A DNA stretch of 64,000 bases, taken from positions 1-64,000 of the forward strand of contig CALMSY010000012.1 in assembly GCA_937872475.1 (NCBI GenBank), given 5' to 3'. Under the pieces are notes generated by a model. It had not been told where the DNA came from and ran no database searches. It saw only the letters and a program-made list of their open reading frames with translations. Each line of letters opens with the position of its first letter. The first letter of the stretch is position 1. Below are positions 8,597 to 16,334 of the stretch, one piece after another. The DNA is from 67-14 sp020438345. Lineage in GTDB: Bacteria; Actinomycetota; Thermoleophilia; Solirubrobacterales; 70-9. The translations under genes were made by a program, and so were the position numbers.

Positions 8597-9861
8597 CCGA
8601 GACCGGGGTAGAGCGGGTACTTGTCCATGAGCACCTGGCTATGGGCAACAAGCGACTGTCGCGCTGCCTCGAAGTCCGGACCGAGAGCAGCGCTGATGAT
8701 CGAGGCGATCTCGCCCATGTCTTCGGGCTGGAAACCTCTTGTGGTCAAAGCCGGAGTGCCGATGCGCAGACCGGAGGGATTCATTGGCGGCCGCTCGTCA
8801 AAGGGAATCGCGTTGCGGTTGACGGTGATGCCGACCTGGTCGAGGCGATCCTCACCGGTCTGGCCGTCGAGTCCGGTCGATGTGAGATCGACCAGAACAA
8901 GATGGACATCGGTGCCGCCGGTCAGAACGTCGATACCACCCTCGATCAGTCCGGCGGCCAGGGCCCTCGCATTGGCCACCGTGCGGCGCTGGCGCTCGGC
9001 AAAGGCGTCGGTAGAGGCGATCCCGAGGGCAACGGCCTTGGCCGCGATCACATGCATTAGCGGTCCGCCCTGCTGGCCCGGGAATACGGCACGATTGACG
9101 TCGGCTTTGAGTTCTTCCTTGCTGAGGATCATGCCGCTGCGGGGGCCGCCGAGGGTCTTGTGGATGGTAGTTGTGACCACATCGGCATATGGCACCGGAT
9201 TGGGATGCTCACCGGCTGCGACAAGACCGGCAAAGTGGGCCATGTCAACCATCAGCTTCGCGTCAACCGCATCAGCTATCTCACGGAAAGCGGCGAAGTC
9301 GAGCTGACGCGGGTAGGCCGACCAGCCGGCGACGATCAGGTCCGGTTTGTTCTCCTCGGCCAGGCGGCCGACCTCTTCCATGTCAACCTGAAGGTCTTCC
9401 TTTGACACGTGGTAGGGCACCACGTTGTAGAGCTTGCCGGAAACGTTGAGCTTCATCCCGTGGCTGAGGTGGCCACCATGATCGAGCGCCAGGCCCATGA
9501 TCGTGTCACCGGGCTCGATCAAAGCCATGTACGCGGCGTTGTTCGCCTGGGCGCCTGAATGCGGCTGGACATTTGCGTGCCCCGCGCCGAAGAGATCCAT
9601 CGCCCGGTCGATCGCCAGCTGCTCGACGATGTCAACCTGCTCGCAACCCCCGTAGTAGCGTCGGCCGGGGTAGCCCTCCGCATATTTGTTGGTCAGCACC
9701 GAACCGGCTGCCTCCAGAACCGCCCGGGGAACGAAATTCTCCGAAGCGATCATCTCGAGCGTGTTGCGCTGACGGTCCAGTTCGCCACCGATTGCTTCGG
9801 CAACAGCAGGGTCGACTTCGGCGAGGCTGGCGTCAAGCAACTCTTCGGAAACGGTGCTCAT
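8593..9861 (-). CDS. glyA: Serine hydroxymethyltransferase
   Basis: PLP enzyme interconverting serine and glycine and charging tetrahydrofolate with a one-carbon unit. The 422-residue protein has the PLP lysine Lys235 in TTTIHKTLGGPRSG, the cofactor histidine region VDMAHFAGLVAAG and the folate-site YAEGYPGRRYYGG. Length and ends match bacterial GlyA. The 84 bases upstream, after rpiB, hold no recognisable glycine or folate riboswitch. The stop overlaps the next gene by GTGA. Confidence 0.97.
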   Translation of the reverse strand: MSTVSEELLDASLAEVDPAVAEAIGGELDRQRNTLEMIASENFVPRAVLEAAGSVLTNKYAEGYPGRRYYGGCEQVDIVEQLAIDRAMDLFGAGHANVQPHSGAQANNAAYMALIEPGDTIMGLALDHGGHLSHGMKLNVSGKLYNVVPYHVSKEDLQVDMEEVGRLAEENKPDLIVAGWSAYPRQLDFAAFREIADAVDAKLMVDMAHFAGLVAAGEHPNPVPYADVVTTTIHKTLGGPRSGMILSKEELKADVNRAVFPGQQGGPLMHVIAAKAVALGIASTDAFAERQRRTVANARALAAGLIEGGIDVLTGGTDVHLVLVDLTSTGLDGQTGEDRLDQVGITVNRNAIPFDERPPMNPSGLRIGTPALTTRGFQPEDMGEIASIISAALGPDFEAARQSLVAHSQVLMDKYPLYPGLG

Positions 9862-9945
9862 CTTCGGGTAAAACCTTTCTTTGACGGGAAAATTGAGGGT
9901 AGCAACGGTGCCGGTCCGGGAACCGTGCCGGAATCGGCGCCAGCC

Positions 9946-10392
9946 TTATATTTCGCCGCGTTCAACTTCGGATATCTCGCCAACCCGACGGGCGTGACGG
10001 CCCCCGTCGAAACCGGTGGAAAGGAACGCCTCCACGATCGGCCGGGCCTGGTCCGGGTCCAGTCTCGCGCCGGAGAGCGTCACCACATTGGCATCGTTGT
10101 GCCTGCGGCTCATTTCCGCCTCGGCCGGATCGTGGGCGTTGACAGCCCTGATCCCGTCAACCTTGTTGGCAACGATTGAAACCCCTACCCCGGACCCACA
10201 GACGATCACGCCTTTCTCGGCATCACCACCCGCCACAAGTTCGGCCGCCCTGGCGGCGAAAGGCGGGTAATCCGTCGATTCAACCGAGTGGGTGCCTACA
10301 TCCTGGACTTCATGCCCCTCGGCCTCGAGTTGTGATTTGACCGCTTCTTTCAGCTCGAATCCGGCGTGATCTGATCCCATCGCGATTTTCAT
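9946..10392 (-). CDS. rpiB: Ribose-5-phosphate isomerase B
   Basis: Interconverts ribose-5-phosphate and ribulose-5-phosphate in the pentose phosphate pathway. The 148-residue RpiB/LacAB family protein starts MKIAMGSDHAGFELKEAV. It has GSDHAG, the anion-hole VCGSGVGVSI with the base cysteine, and the RRHNDANVVTLSGA motif. The C-terminus is typical of actinobacterial RpiB. It is probably cotranscribed with glyA. A -10 box TAGGCT lies 6 bases before the ATG, suggesting a leaderless message. Confidence 0.96.
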   Translation of the reverse strand: MKIAMGSDHAGFELKEAVKSQLEAEGHEVQDVGTHSVESTDYPPFAARAAELVAGGDAEKGVIVCGSGVGVSIVANKVDGIRAVNAHDPAEAEMSRRHNDANVVTLSGARLDPDQARPIVEAFLSTGFDGGRHARRVGEISEVERGEI

Positions 10393-10398
10393 GCCGCG

Positions 10399-10404
10399 AG
10401 CCTA
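10399..10404 (-). promoter_or_regulatory. -10 box for leaderless rpiB
   Basis: TAGGCT is followed by exactly 6 bases and the rpiB ATG, with no Shine-Dalgarno sequence. ldcA has the same hexamer and spacing. Confidence 0.55.
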
Positions 10405-10462
10405 GATGATCGGGAGGCAAAGGTGATCTCGAACTGCCCCGTTCAGACCCGGCGACCTGCTC

Positions 10463-10468
10463 TACCAT
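10463..10468 (+). promoter_or_regulatory. -10 box for leaderless lysyl-oxidase-like gene
   Basis: TACCAT is followed by 6 bases and the GTG start at 10475. It is divergent from the rpiB promoter; the two -10 boxes are 58 bases apart. Confidence 0.4.
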
Positions 10469-10474
10469 TCCGCT

Positions 10475-11293
10475 GTGCGCAAACTGACTTTGGCCACCAT
10501 TGCCGCGGCATTTTCCGCCGTCACAATCGTCGTCTTCGGCCTGCCCGGCAGTCCGGCCACGGGAGCGTTCGACCCTGACCGCCCGAACGGGGTCGAGGAT
10601 CCCTGTCGCAATGTGCAGACAGCAAAGAAGCTGCTCTGCCCGGACTTGCGGATCGCGAGACCATCCGAGATGTACCTCGACCGAAAGGTGGTACCGGGAC
10701 GGGTTGTGCTCCGCGCGACCAATGACATTCGCAGCCGCGGCCAGGGGCCTATGGAGATTCGAGGTCATCGTGACCACACCTTCTCGATGAATGTGACCCA
10801 GGCGATTCAGCGCCGGGCCGGCGGCTATGCGCTTTACCCGACCCAGGCCCGCCTGCGGTTCTTCACGGTCGGCTATCGCTGGGGAGGTTCTTACTGGAAG
10901 GTGCGGGATCCGCTCCACTTCGAGCTCTGGCGGATAGACGAAAAGCGCCGCAGGACCAAGCTGGTCAGGACGGGTCCGAAGCAGTTCTACTGTTTTCGGG
11001 ACCTCGAACGGACCAACCCCTCTCCGCGTTCCCCGGCCGCCGCGGTCTATCCCGCCTGCAATCAGAACCCGAAGGTTCGCCATGTCACTCTCGGTACGTC
11101 GATCGGCTGGTCGGACATCTACCCGTCCACCTACCATCTGCAATGGATCGATGTGACCGGACTCCGCGGCTGCTTCGCGTATGTCCTTCACCTCGACCCG
11201 GGCAATGTCCTCTTCGAGCTGGACAAGGAAAACAACGTGTCACAGCGCATAGTCCGCCTCCCCTGGCGAGGCTATCGCCACCGCGGCTGCTGA
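10475..11293 (+). CDS. Secreted lysyl-oxidase-fold protein lacking the copper histidine cluster
   Basis: The 272-residue product begins at GTG with a signal peptide (hydrophobic residues 6-22, likely cut after the Pro/Ala-rich segment near residue 30). The C-terminal half carries the lysyl oxidase family signature: GWSDIY (211-216), QWIDVTGL (223-230), then DPGNVLFELDKENN. Catalytic lysyl oxidases bind copper through a W-x-x-H-x-C-H-x-H-x-H cluster. Here the matching stretch, WKVRDPLHFELWRID, keeps only His148. I infer a structural or binding role outside the membrane, not amine oxidation. There are six cysteines. No ribosome site; leaderless start likely. Confidence 0.75.
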   Translation: MRKLTLATIAAAFSAVTIVVFGLPGSPATGAFDPDRPNGVEDPCRNVQTAKKLLCPDLRIARPSEMYLDRKVVPGRVVLRATNDIRSRGQGPMEIRGHRDHTFSMNVTQAIQRRAGGYALYPTQARLRFFTVGYRWGGSYWKVRDPLHFELWRIDEKRRRTKLVRTGPKQFYCFRDLERTNPSPRSPAAAVYPACNQNPKVRHVTLGTSIGWSDIYPSTYHLQWIDVTGLRGCFAYVLHLDPGNVLFELDKENNVSQRIVRLPWRGYRHRGC

Positions 11294-11299
11294 AAGGCT

Positions 11300-11926
11300 C
11301 TAGCGGCCGAGTGCCGCGATCAGGTCACCCCGGCTCATTCCCCCTTCGCGGAGGATCTCCCATGCTCCGTGCTCGTCGTAGTCGGTGAGGTCGACCACCG
11401 TCGAAGGCAAACCGGTGAGCCGGCCGCCATCGATCGCCAGGTCAACCAGCTCACGAACTTCGGGGACCACGCCTTCGAAAACCGAAGGGGACGGCTCGCC
11501 ACTCAGGTTGGCGCTGGTCTGAAACAGTGGAAATCTCACCCCGGAGAGCGGACCGTCAATTGCCCTGATCCCGAGCCTGGCCCGGTCCTCACGGCAGGCA
11601 AGCGGATAGCGATGCCTGGGGTTCGGGACGATCAGAGTCACCGGTCCGGGCAGCAACTTCGCCGCCGCCTCCGAAACTCTCTGGCCAAGATCGCGGATAA
11701 GTTCACGCATTGCCAGCGGGGAAAGGTACATCACCGCGGATGACTTGCCGTCGTCGCGCCCCTTTATCTCGTGGATTCGACGGACCGCCTTCCCGTTGAG
11801 CGGATCGCAGGCCAGTCCGTAAACCCCGTCGGAAGGGAAGAGTGCAACGCCTCCCTTGCTGATGCATGACTCAAGGGCCTGCCTTGCGGCGTCACCGGCG
11901 TTGACACTTGTCGCGACGACTTTCAC
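11300..11926 (-). CDS. tsaC: Threonylcarbamoyl-AMP synthase (Sua5/YrdC/TsaC)
   Basis: Makes threonylcarbamoyl-adenylate from threonine, bicarbonate and ATP for the t6A37 modification of ANN-decoding tRNAs. The 208-residue single YrdC domain has KGGVALFPSDGVYGLACDP, the KGRDDGKSSAV loop (family K-x-R), LLPGPVTLIVP and FQTSANLSGEPS. It lacks the extra Sua5 C-terminal domain, so TsaC-type is the better label. The GTG start is 12 bases after prmC, in the conserved prfA-prmC-tsaC order. Confidence 0.92.
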   Translation of the reverse strand: MKVVATSVNAGDAARQALESCISKGGVALFPSDGVYGLACDPLNGKAVRRIHEIKGRDDGKSSAVMYLSPLAMRELIRDLGQRVSEAAAKLLPGPVTLIVPNPRHRYPLACREDRARLGIRAIDGPLSGVRFPLFQTSANLSGEPSPSVFEGVVPEVRELVDLAIDGGRLTGLPSTVVDLTDYDEHGAWEILREGGMSRGDLIAALGR

Positions 11927-11938
11927 AGACCGATCATC

Positions 11939-12799
11939 TCATTCCGGCTCCGGCAGCAGGGGCCTGCGACCGGTCACCACCCGGTCGATCCCGGCCAGAT
12001 CGAGTCGTACCTCGGTCCTTGGCCAGCCCCCCTCCCGAATCAGTCCGGCCACCCTCTCCCCCTGCCCCTGCCCGACTTCCAGTCCGATCACGGGCGCGCT
12101 CACTCCGGCCTTCCCCAGGCCGGCCAGCACCTCCGCAATCACCACGGTTCCGTCCGGCCAGCCGAAAAGGGCGCCCGCCGGTTCCCATTGGCCGACTTCC
12201 GGAGGGAGACCGTCGGAGTCCGGCACATAGGGCAGGTTGGCGAGAATCAGGTCGAAGGCGACCGGTCCGGGGGGAACTGTGCCGAGCAGAAACTCGATCC
12301 GGTCAGCCAGTCCGAGCCGGACTGCGTTGGCGACTGCGACTTCGATCGCCCCTTCGGAGATGTCGGTCGCGGTGATCCGTACCTCCGGCAGTTCGTCTGC
12401 CACGGCCAGCGAGATCGCTCCAGACCCCGTACCGATTTCCAGCACGTTCTTCGGCTGAACCTCGAGCGCCAGCTCGACCAGCATCTCGGTCTCCGGACGG
12501 GGGATCAAGACGCGACGATCAACGACCAGATCGATATGCCGAAAACCCCGGTGGCCAAGTATGTAGGCGACCGGTTCACGCCGGATCCGCCTTCGCACTG
12601 CCTCCGAGAAGGCCCGGGCTGCAGCAGGTTCAAGCGTCATTTCCCGATCGACGACCAGGGATGCCCGGTCAATCCCGGCCAGGCTGGAAAGCAGGACTTC
12701 GGCATCGAGCCGGGGAGTGTCTATTCCGGCCGCTTTGAAGGAATCAATGGCTGCCGTCAGGGCATCCGCGGCATTTGCCCCGGTGACGCCCAAGCTCAC
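11939..12799 (-). CDS. prmC: Release factor glutamine N5-methyltransferase
   Basis: Methylates the glutamine of the GGQ motif in release factors. The 286-residue protein has the N-terminal helical domain, IPRPETE (99-105), the SAM motif LEIGTGSGAIS, and the catalytic tetrapeptide as NLPY (188-191) where most PrmC proteins have NPPY. The GTG start overlaps the prfA stop by GTGA, and the substrate gene is directly upstream. The NLPY variant keeps the Asn and Tyr that hold the glutamine amide, so activity is expected. Confidence 0.93.
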   Translation of the reverse strand: MSLGVTGANAADALTAAIDSFKAAGIDTPRLDAEVLLSSLAGIDRASLVVDREMTLEPAAARAFSEAVRRRIRREPVAYILGHRGFRHIDLVVDRRVLIPRPETEMLVELALEVQPKNVLEIGTGSGAISLAVADELPEVRITATDISEGAIEVAVANAVRLGLADRIEFLLGTVPPGPVAFDLILANLPYVPDSDGLPPEVGQWEPAGALFGWPDGTVVIAEVLAGLGKAGVSAPVIGLEVGQGQGERVAGLIREGGWPRTEVRLDLAGIDRVVTGRRPLLPEPE

Positions 12800-13857
12800 G
12801 CCGCCTGGACTTCAAGCCGCTGACGCTTCTCCTCGGCCGCGAGGGCATCCGTGAACTGGCTCAGGCTTCCGTTCAGGACGCCTTCAAGGTCATGCGCGGT
12901 CAGCTTGATGCGGTGATCGGTGACCCGTCCCTGAGGGAAATTGTAGGTGCGGATTTTTTCCGAACGCTCACCCGTGCCGACCTGGGCCTTTCGTTCTGCT
13001 GCGAGCGCTGCCTGCTGCTCGGCGAGCTGCCTTTCGTAGATCCTCGCCCGCAGCACCCTCATCGCCTTTTCGCGATTCTGGAGCTGGGACTTCTCGTCCT
13101 GCATCGACACGACGATGCCAGTCGGCTGGTGGGTGATCCGGACAGCCGAATCTGTTGTGTTGACTGATTGCCCGCCTGGCCCGGAGGAACGGTAGACATC
13201 GATCTGGAGATCGTTCTGGTCAATGTCCACCTCCACTTCTTCCGCTTCAGGAAGGACGGCCACCGTCGCGGTTGAAGTGTGGATACGGCCCTGGGATTCG
13301 GTTTCCGGCACACGCTGGACGCGGTGGGTCCCACCTTCGTACTTGTAGACGGAATAGGCGCCGGCACCACGCACTTCGAAGGTCACATCCTTGAAGCCAC
13401 CATGTTCCGCAGCCGACTGGGAAAGCACCGCTGTTGAATACCCGCGTTCGGATGCGTAGCGGGTCAGCATCTTGAACAGATCACCGGCGAAAAGGGCCGC
13501 TTCATCGCCTCCGGTACCTGCCCTGATCTCCACGATCACGTTCTTTTCGTCGTTCGGATCGGGTTCAACCATGGCGAGCCGGATCTCTTCCTCCAGCTCT
13601 TCAAGACGAACTGGCGCCTCGCGCACAACCTTCTCGAGTTCCTCGTCTTCGCCCTCCTCAAGCAGCTCGCGGGCACCTTCAAGATCATCATTCAAGGTGC
13701 GGTACTCCGAGACCAGCTGCCTCGCTGGCCCGATCTGGCGGTATTCACGGCCTACCTCGGCATACCGTTCGCGGTCTCCGATTACCTCCGGATCGCTCAT
13801 CTGCTGCTCGAGTTCGGCGAATCGCGCCTCGATCTGTTCTGCCAGCTTGCGGATCAC
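12796..13857 (-). CDS. prfA: Peptide chain release factor 1
   Basis: Recognises UAA and UAG stop codons and triggers peptide release. The 353-residue protein has the codon-reading PxT motif as PET (184-186) in HRVQRVPETESQGR and the catalytic GGQ at 228-230 in SSGPGGQSVNTTDSAVR. PxT, rather than the SPF of RF2, fixes the assignment. It starts at GTG (13855-13857) with no Shine-Dalgarno site. It is the first gene of prfA-prmC-tsaC. Confidence 0.97.
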   Translation of the reverse strand: MIRKLAEQIEARFAELEQQMSDPEVIGDRERYAEVGREYRQIGPARQLVSEYRTLNDDLEGARELLEEGEDEELEKVVREAPVRLEELEEEIRLAMVEPDPNDEKNVIVEIRAGTGGDEAALFAGDLFKMLTRYASERGYSTAVLSQSAAEHGGFKDVTFEVRGAGAYSVYKYEGGTHRVQRVPETESQGRIHTSTATVAVLPEAEEVEVDIDQNDLQIDVYRSSGPGGQSVNTTDSAVRITHQPTGIVVSMQDEKSQLQNREKAMRVLRARIYERQLAEQQAALAAERKAQVGTGERSEKIRTYNFPQGRVTDHRIKLTAHDLEGVLNGSLSQFTDALAAEEKRQRLEVQAA

Positions 13858-13919
13858 GCAGCCATTGTGACTGAGCCGGCGCTCCAGGGGCTGGTGGCCG
13901 CCCGGTATCCGACTAGCCG

Positions 13920-14342
13920 CTATTCACACTCGGATTTGGTTGCGTCGTTGAAGTTGGTGATCGCGCTGACCACCATCGCCGCGCTGAGACCGACCGCGGC
14001 GTAATCTGTTCTCGTCGGGTTGGCCGGAAGCGCATCTACGCCCTTTCGAAGGGTTTCAACTGAAGTTTCGATTGCTTCCGTCTCGCTGGGGAAATCGGCC
14101 TTCGCGGAGTCGGCAAGCGTGCCGGCATTGGTTTCGATGGTCTCGATCTGGGTCTGAAGTCCACTCGGATCAGAATCAGCGATCAGGCCTGGCAGCGCTT
14201 TCACCGATTCGTCGAACTGGGTGCGGTCATCACAGAACGCCGGCTTGGAATCACCGCCGCAGGCCACGAATGACACGGCCGCGACGCCCCCGACAGCGAT
14301 GGTGGCAAAGGTACGACGGAAGTTTGATCTGCTGGAAAACAC
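13920..14342 (-). CDS. Small secreted lipoprotein, function unknown
   Basis: A 140-residue protein with a basic N-terminus, a hydrophobic segment and the lipobox VSFVACGG, giving a lipidated Cys near residue 27. The rest is acidic, mostly helical and without recognisable motifs (repeats of ETxxTxAxxLADSAK type). It has two further cysteines, one near the mature N-terminus (AFCDD) and one at the C-terminus (KSECE), that could pair. Start GTG with an AGAGG site 5 bases upstream. I do not recognise a family. Confidence 0.75.
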   Translation of the reverse strand: MFSSRSNFRRTFATIAVGGVAAVSFVACGGDSKPAFCDDRTQFDESVKALPGLIADSDPSGLQTQIETIETNAGTLADSAKADFPSETEAIETSVETLRKGVDALPANPTRTDYAAVGLSAAMVVSAITNFNDATKSECE

Positions 14343-14393
14343 GCTGGCCTCTCACGATCGGTGTAGGTGTTGCAGGGAAGGCCAGCATATCCC

Positions 14394-15431
14394 TCAGGCA
14401 ACTATTTCGATCGGCTCCAGACGCGCGTTCTCTTCCGGGGTTTCCAAGTCAAGAACCGCATTCAGGGCCGCGATCGCGACTTCGATCTGCGACTCGTCCG
14501 GTTCGCGGGTGGTGAGGTTCTGGAGCATCAGCCCGGGCCACATGATTGCCCGGACCCAGCCCTTCTGGCGATTCCGGCCTGCCCACTTGATCAATTCGTA
14601 GGCGATTCCCGCGATCAGGGGAATCCCGATGATGCGGGAGAGCAGCAGCCAGTACCACTCCGGCAGACCGAGTGGTGCGAAAACGAAGATCGCCACCACC
14701 ATTACGATCAGAAGGAAGCTGGTGCCGCAGCGCGGATGTAGCCGCGAATAGAGGGCCGCCCTGGCCGGCACCAGCTCATCTTCGGCCTCATAGCAGGAGA
14801 TTGTCTTGTGCTCGGCCCCGTGATACTCGAAGACCCGCCGCAGATCGTCGAGCCGGGAAATCACGACGATGTAGCCGATGAAAATCGCGGTTCTGAGCAC
14901 TCCCTCGACCAGCCAGAAGAGCACCGACGAGTTCAGCCAGTCCTTGATCAGGCTGGTCAACCCGACTGGAATAACAAAGAAGAGCAGAATCGCAAAAGCC
15001 AGGGAGATCAGGATCGTCATTCCCCAGGCGAACCCGCCAAGTTCCTCTTCCTCCTCATCGTCGTCGAGTTGGGCGTTGGCCGACATACCGAGCGCCCGAA
15101 AGCCGATCTTCAGTGATTCGGCCAGGGCGACGACCCCGCGAATGATCGGCCAGCGAAACAACCTGTGATGACGAGCCCAGGGGTCGATCGTCTCGACCTC
15201 GGTTTCGATCGTCCCGTCCGGCTTGCGAACCGCAACCGCCCAGGTGGTGACACCACGCATCATCACCCCCTCAAGAACCGCCTGCCCTCCTACCGGAGCG
15301 TCACGTTTCGCTTCGAGAGGCCTGCCGGTTGCCGGACCGGCACCCGTCGGGGGGTCGTCCCCGTTCCGGGCAGCCGGAAACCCGGCACCCGCAGGGCTGC
15401 CGTTCAGCGGCTTGGTGGCGCCGCCCTCCAC
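14394..15431 (-). CDS. DUF1385 family membrane protein (YqhQ-like)
   Basis: A 345-residue protein of the DUF1385/YqhQ family, function unknown. Diagnostic features are GGQAVLEGVMMRG near residue 47, a highly conserved middle FEYHGAEHKTISCYEA, and LHPRCGTSFLLIVM. Four to five membrane helices flank these motifs, and the first 40 residues are Pro/Gly/Ala-rich. Neighbouring rpmE and prfA is the usual setting of this family in Gram-positives. The GTG start has no clear ribosome site; a later start before GGQAV is possible. Confidence 0.85.
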   Translation of the reverse strand: MEGGATKPLNGSPAGAGFPAARNGDDPPTGAGPATGRPLEAKRDAPVGGQAVLEGVMMRGVTTWAVAVRKPDGTIETEVETIDPWARHHRLFRWPIIRGVVALAESLKIGFRALGMSANAQLDDDEEEEELGGFAWGMTILISLAFAILLFFVIPVGLTSLIKDWLNSSVLFWLVEGVLRTAIFIGYIVVISRLDDLRRVFEYHGAEHKTISCYEAEDELVPARAALYSRLHPRCGTSFLLIVMVVAIFVFAPLGLPEWYWLLLSRIIGIPLIAGIAYELIKWAGRNRQKGWVRAIMWPGLMLQNLTTREPDESQIEVAIAALNAVLDLETPEENARLEPIEIVA

Positions 15432-15466
15432 GAGTTGAAGAGTCCGGGCTTTTGGCCGGTCGCGGG

Positions 15467-15688
15467 CTAGTTGCCCGCGTTGGCCTTGGCACGCTTGGCA
15501 GCGCGCCGCTGAAAGCGCTCGACCCGTCCGCCGGTGTCGACCAGCTTCTGCTTGCCGGTGTAGAAGGGATGGCAGGCAGAGCAGAGTTCGACATGCAGGT
15601 CAGACTTGGTCGACCGCGTGTAGAACTGGTTGCCGCATGAACAATGAACGTTCGCGAGCGTGTATTCGGGGTGGATATCTGCCTTCAT
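15467..15688 (-). CDS. rpmE: Ribosomal protein bL31
   Basis: Large-subunit ribosomal protein. I start at MKADIHPEYTL (ATG 15686-15688, 73 residues), since longer frames add an unrelated leader. It keeps the zinc-binding cysteines CSC and CSAC (the C+ form), so it is the normal zinc-containing copy rather than the zinc-starvation paralogue. The C-terminus is basic (QRRAAKRAKANAGN). A TAGAAT -10 box lies 7 bases before the ATG. Confidence 0.96.
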   Translation of the reverse strand: MKADIHPEYTLANVHCSCGNQFYTRSTKSDLHVELCSACHPFYTGKQKLVDTGGRVERFQRRAAKRAKANAGN

Positions 15689-15695
15689 GCAACCC

Positions 15696-15701
15696 ATTCT
15701 A
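15696..15701 (-). promoter_or_regulatory. -10 box for leaderless rpmE
   Basis: TAGAAT with 7 bases to the rpmE ATG and no clear ribosome site. A nearby TTGACG is too close (7 bases) to be its -35. Confidence 0.5.
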
Positions 15702-15853
15702 GAGAAGACGTCAAGCCGCCGACTTCTGTGGCAGGGACGGGGGTCGGTACCGGGCGCCACCTGAAATTCGCAATTTGCGGGAAAAGTGGCAGGTTTTCCG
15801 TCCGATGGGGCGAACTAGCTTTCCATAACCCCTTCCGGAGGAGGATCGTCAGT

Positions 15854-16060
15854 ATGGCCAGAGAGGTTTTCGATCAGGCTCGCCCGCGCAGCTCCAAGGC
15901 GCAACGGTTTGCCGACGCTTTCAAAGGCTGCGACGAGTGGACTATCCCGCCGCGGAAGCCCAGGACGGTGAACGATTCCATCGAGACCATCGCATCGCCT
16001 TTCGATGCGCGCGTCTATGGAGCCGAAATCATCGACCTCGAGTTCCGCGAAGCAGCCTGA
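15854..16060 (+). CDS. Small protein of 68 residues, unknown function
   Basis: Starts MAREVFDQARPRSSKAQRF with a very strong GGAGGAGG ribosome site 9 bases upstream, which is why I believe this start rather than the longer open frame. The C-terminal half reads NDSIETIASPFDARVYGAEI and ends FREAA. It has a basic N-terminus, an acidic C-terminus, one Cys and no membrane segment. It is divergent from rpmE across 165 bases and has no recognised family. Confidence 0.7.
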   Translation: MAREVFDQARPRSSKAQRFADAFKGCDEWTIPPRKPRTVNDSIETIASPFDARVYGAEIIDLEFREAA

Positions 16061-16063
16061 GTA

Positions 16064-16170
16064 CTAACGGATGACAGCCACCCTGGGCACGCGGTCCTTG
16101 AAGATCGCGGTGCCGCCGGTTGTGCTGCCGCCGAGATCGGCCGTACGGTCGAAGTGGTCGAGGGTTCCCC
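16064..16170 (-). pseudogene. Possible C-terminal remnant of a lost gene
   Basis: On the minus strand, about 35 codons with strong G/C third-position bias read GTLDHFDRTADLGG, then STTGGTAIFKDRVPR, then VAVIR and a stop. It looks like a genuine protein C-terminus, but upstream the frame runs into the ETF dehydrogenase terminator and has no plausible start. It may be a decayed gene end or a chance frame. Confidence 0.3.
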
Positions 16171-16224
16171 GGCCGTAACCGCCGCGGCATTGTCGGCATC
16201 TATTCAGACGTACTCGTCGGCGGC

Positions 16225-16257
16225 AAAAGGAAACGGCGCCGGATTCCTCCGGCGCCG
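16225..16257 (-). terminator. Rho-independent terminator of the ETF dehydrogenase gene
   Basis: Ten-base perfect stem CGGCGCCGGA/TCCGGCGCCG (16234-16243 and 16248-16257) with a 4-base loop. On the minus strand it is followed by TTTCCTTTT (16225-16233). It lies 77 bases after the stop at 16335. This is the clearest intrinsic terminator in the window. Confidence 0.85.
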
Positions 16258-16334
16258 CTCTCAATGATTCGGATGCTGCTGGTGCTGCTCTGGCGCTTGA
16301 TCCGGTCGGCCGGCCCTCCCTCCGGCCCCGCGGA

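Noticed and set aside
9862..9945. Possible glycine or folate riboswitch ahead of glyA
   Set aside because: Only 84 bases, and none of the conserved riboswitch core segments is visible.
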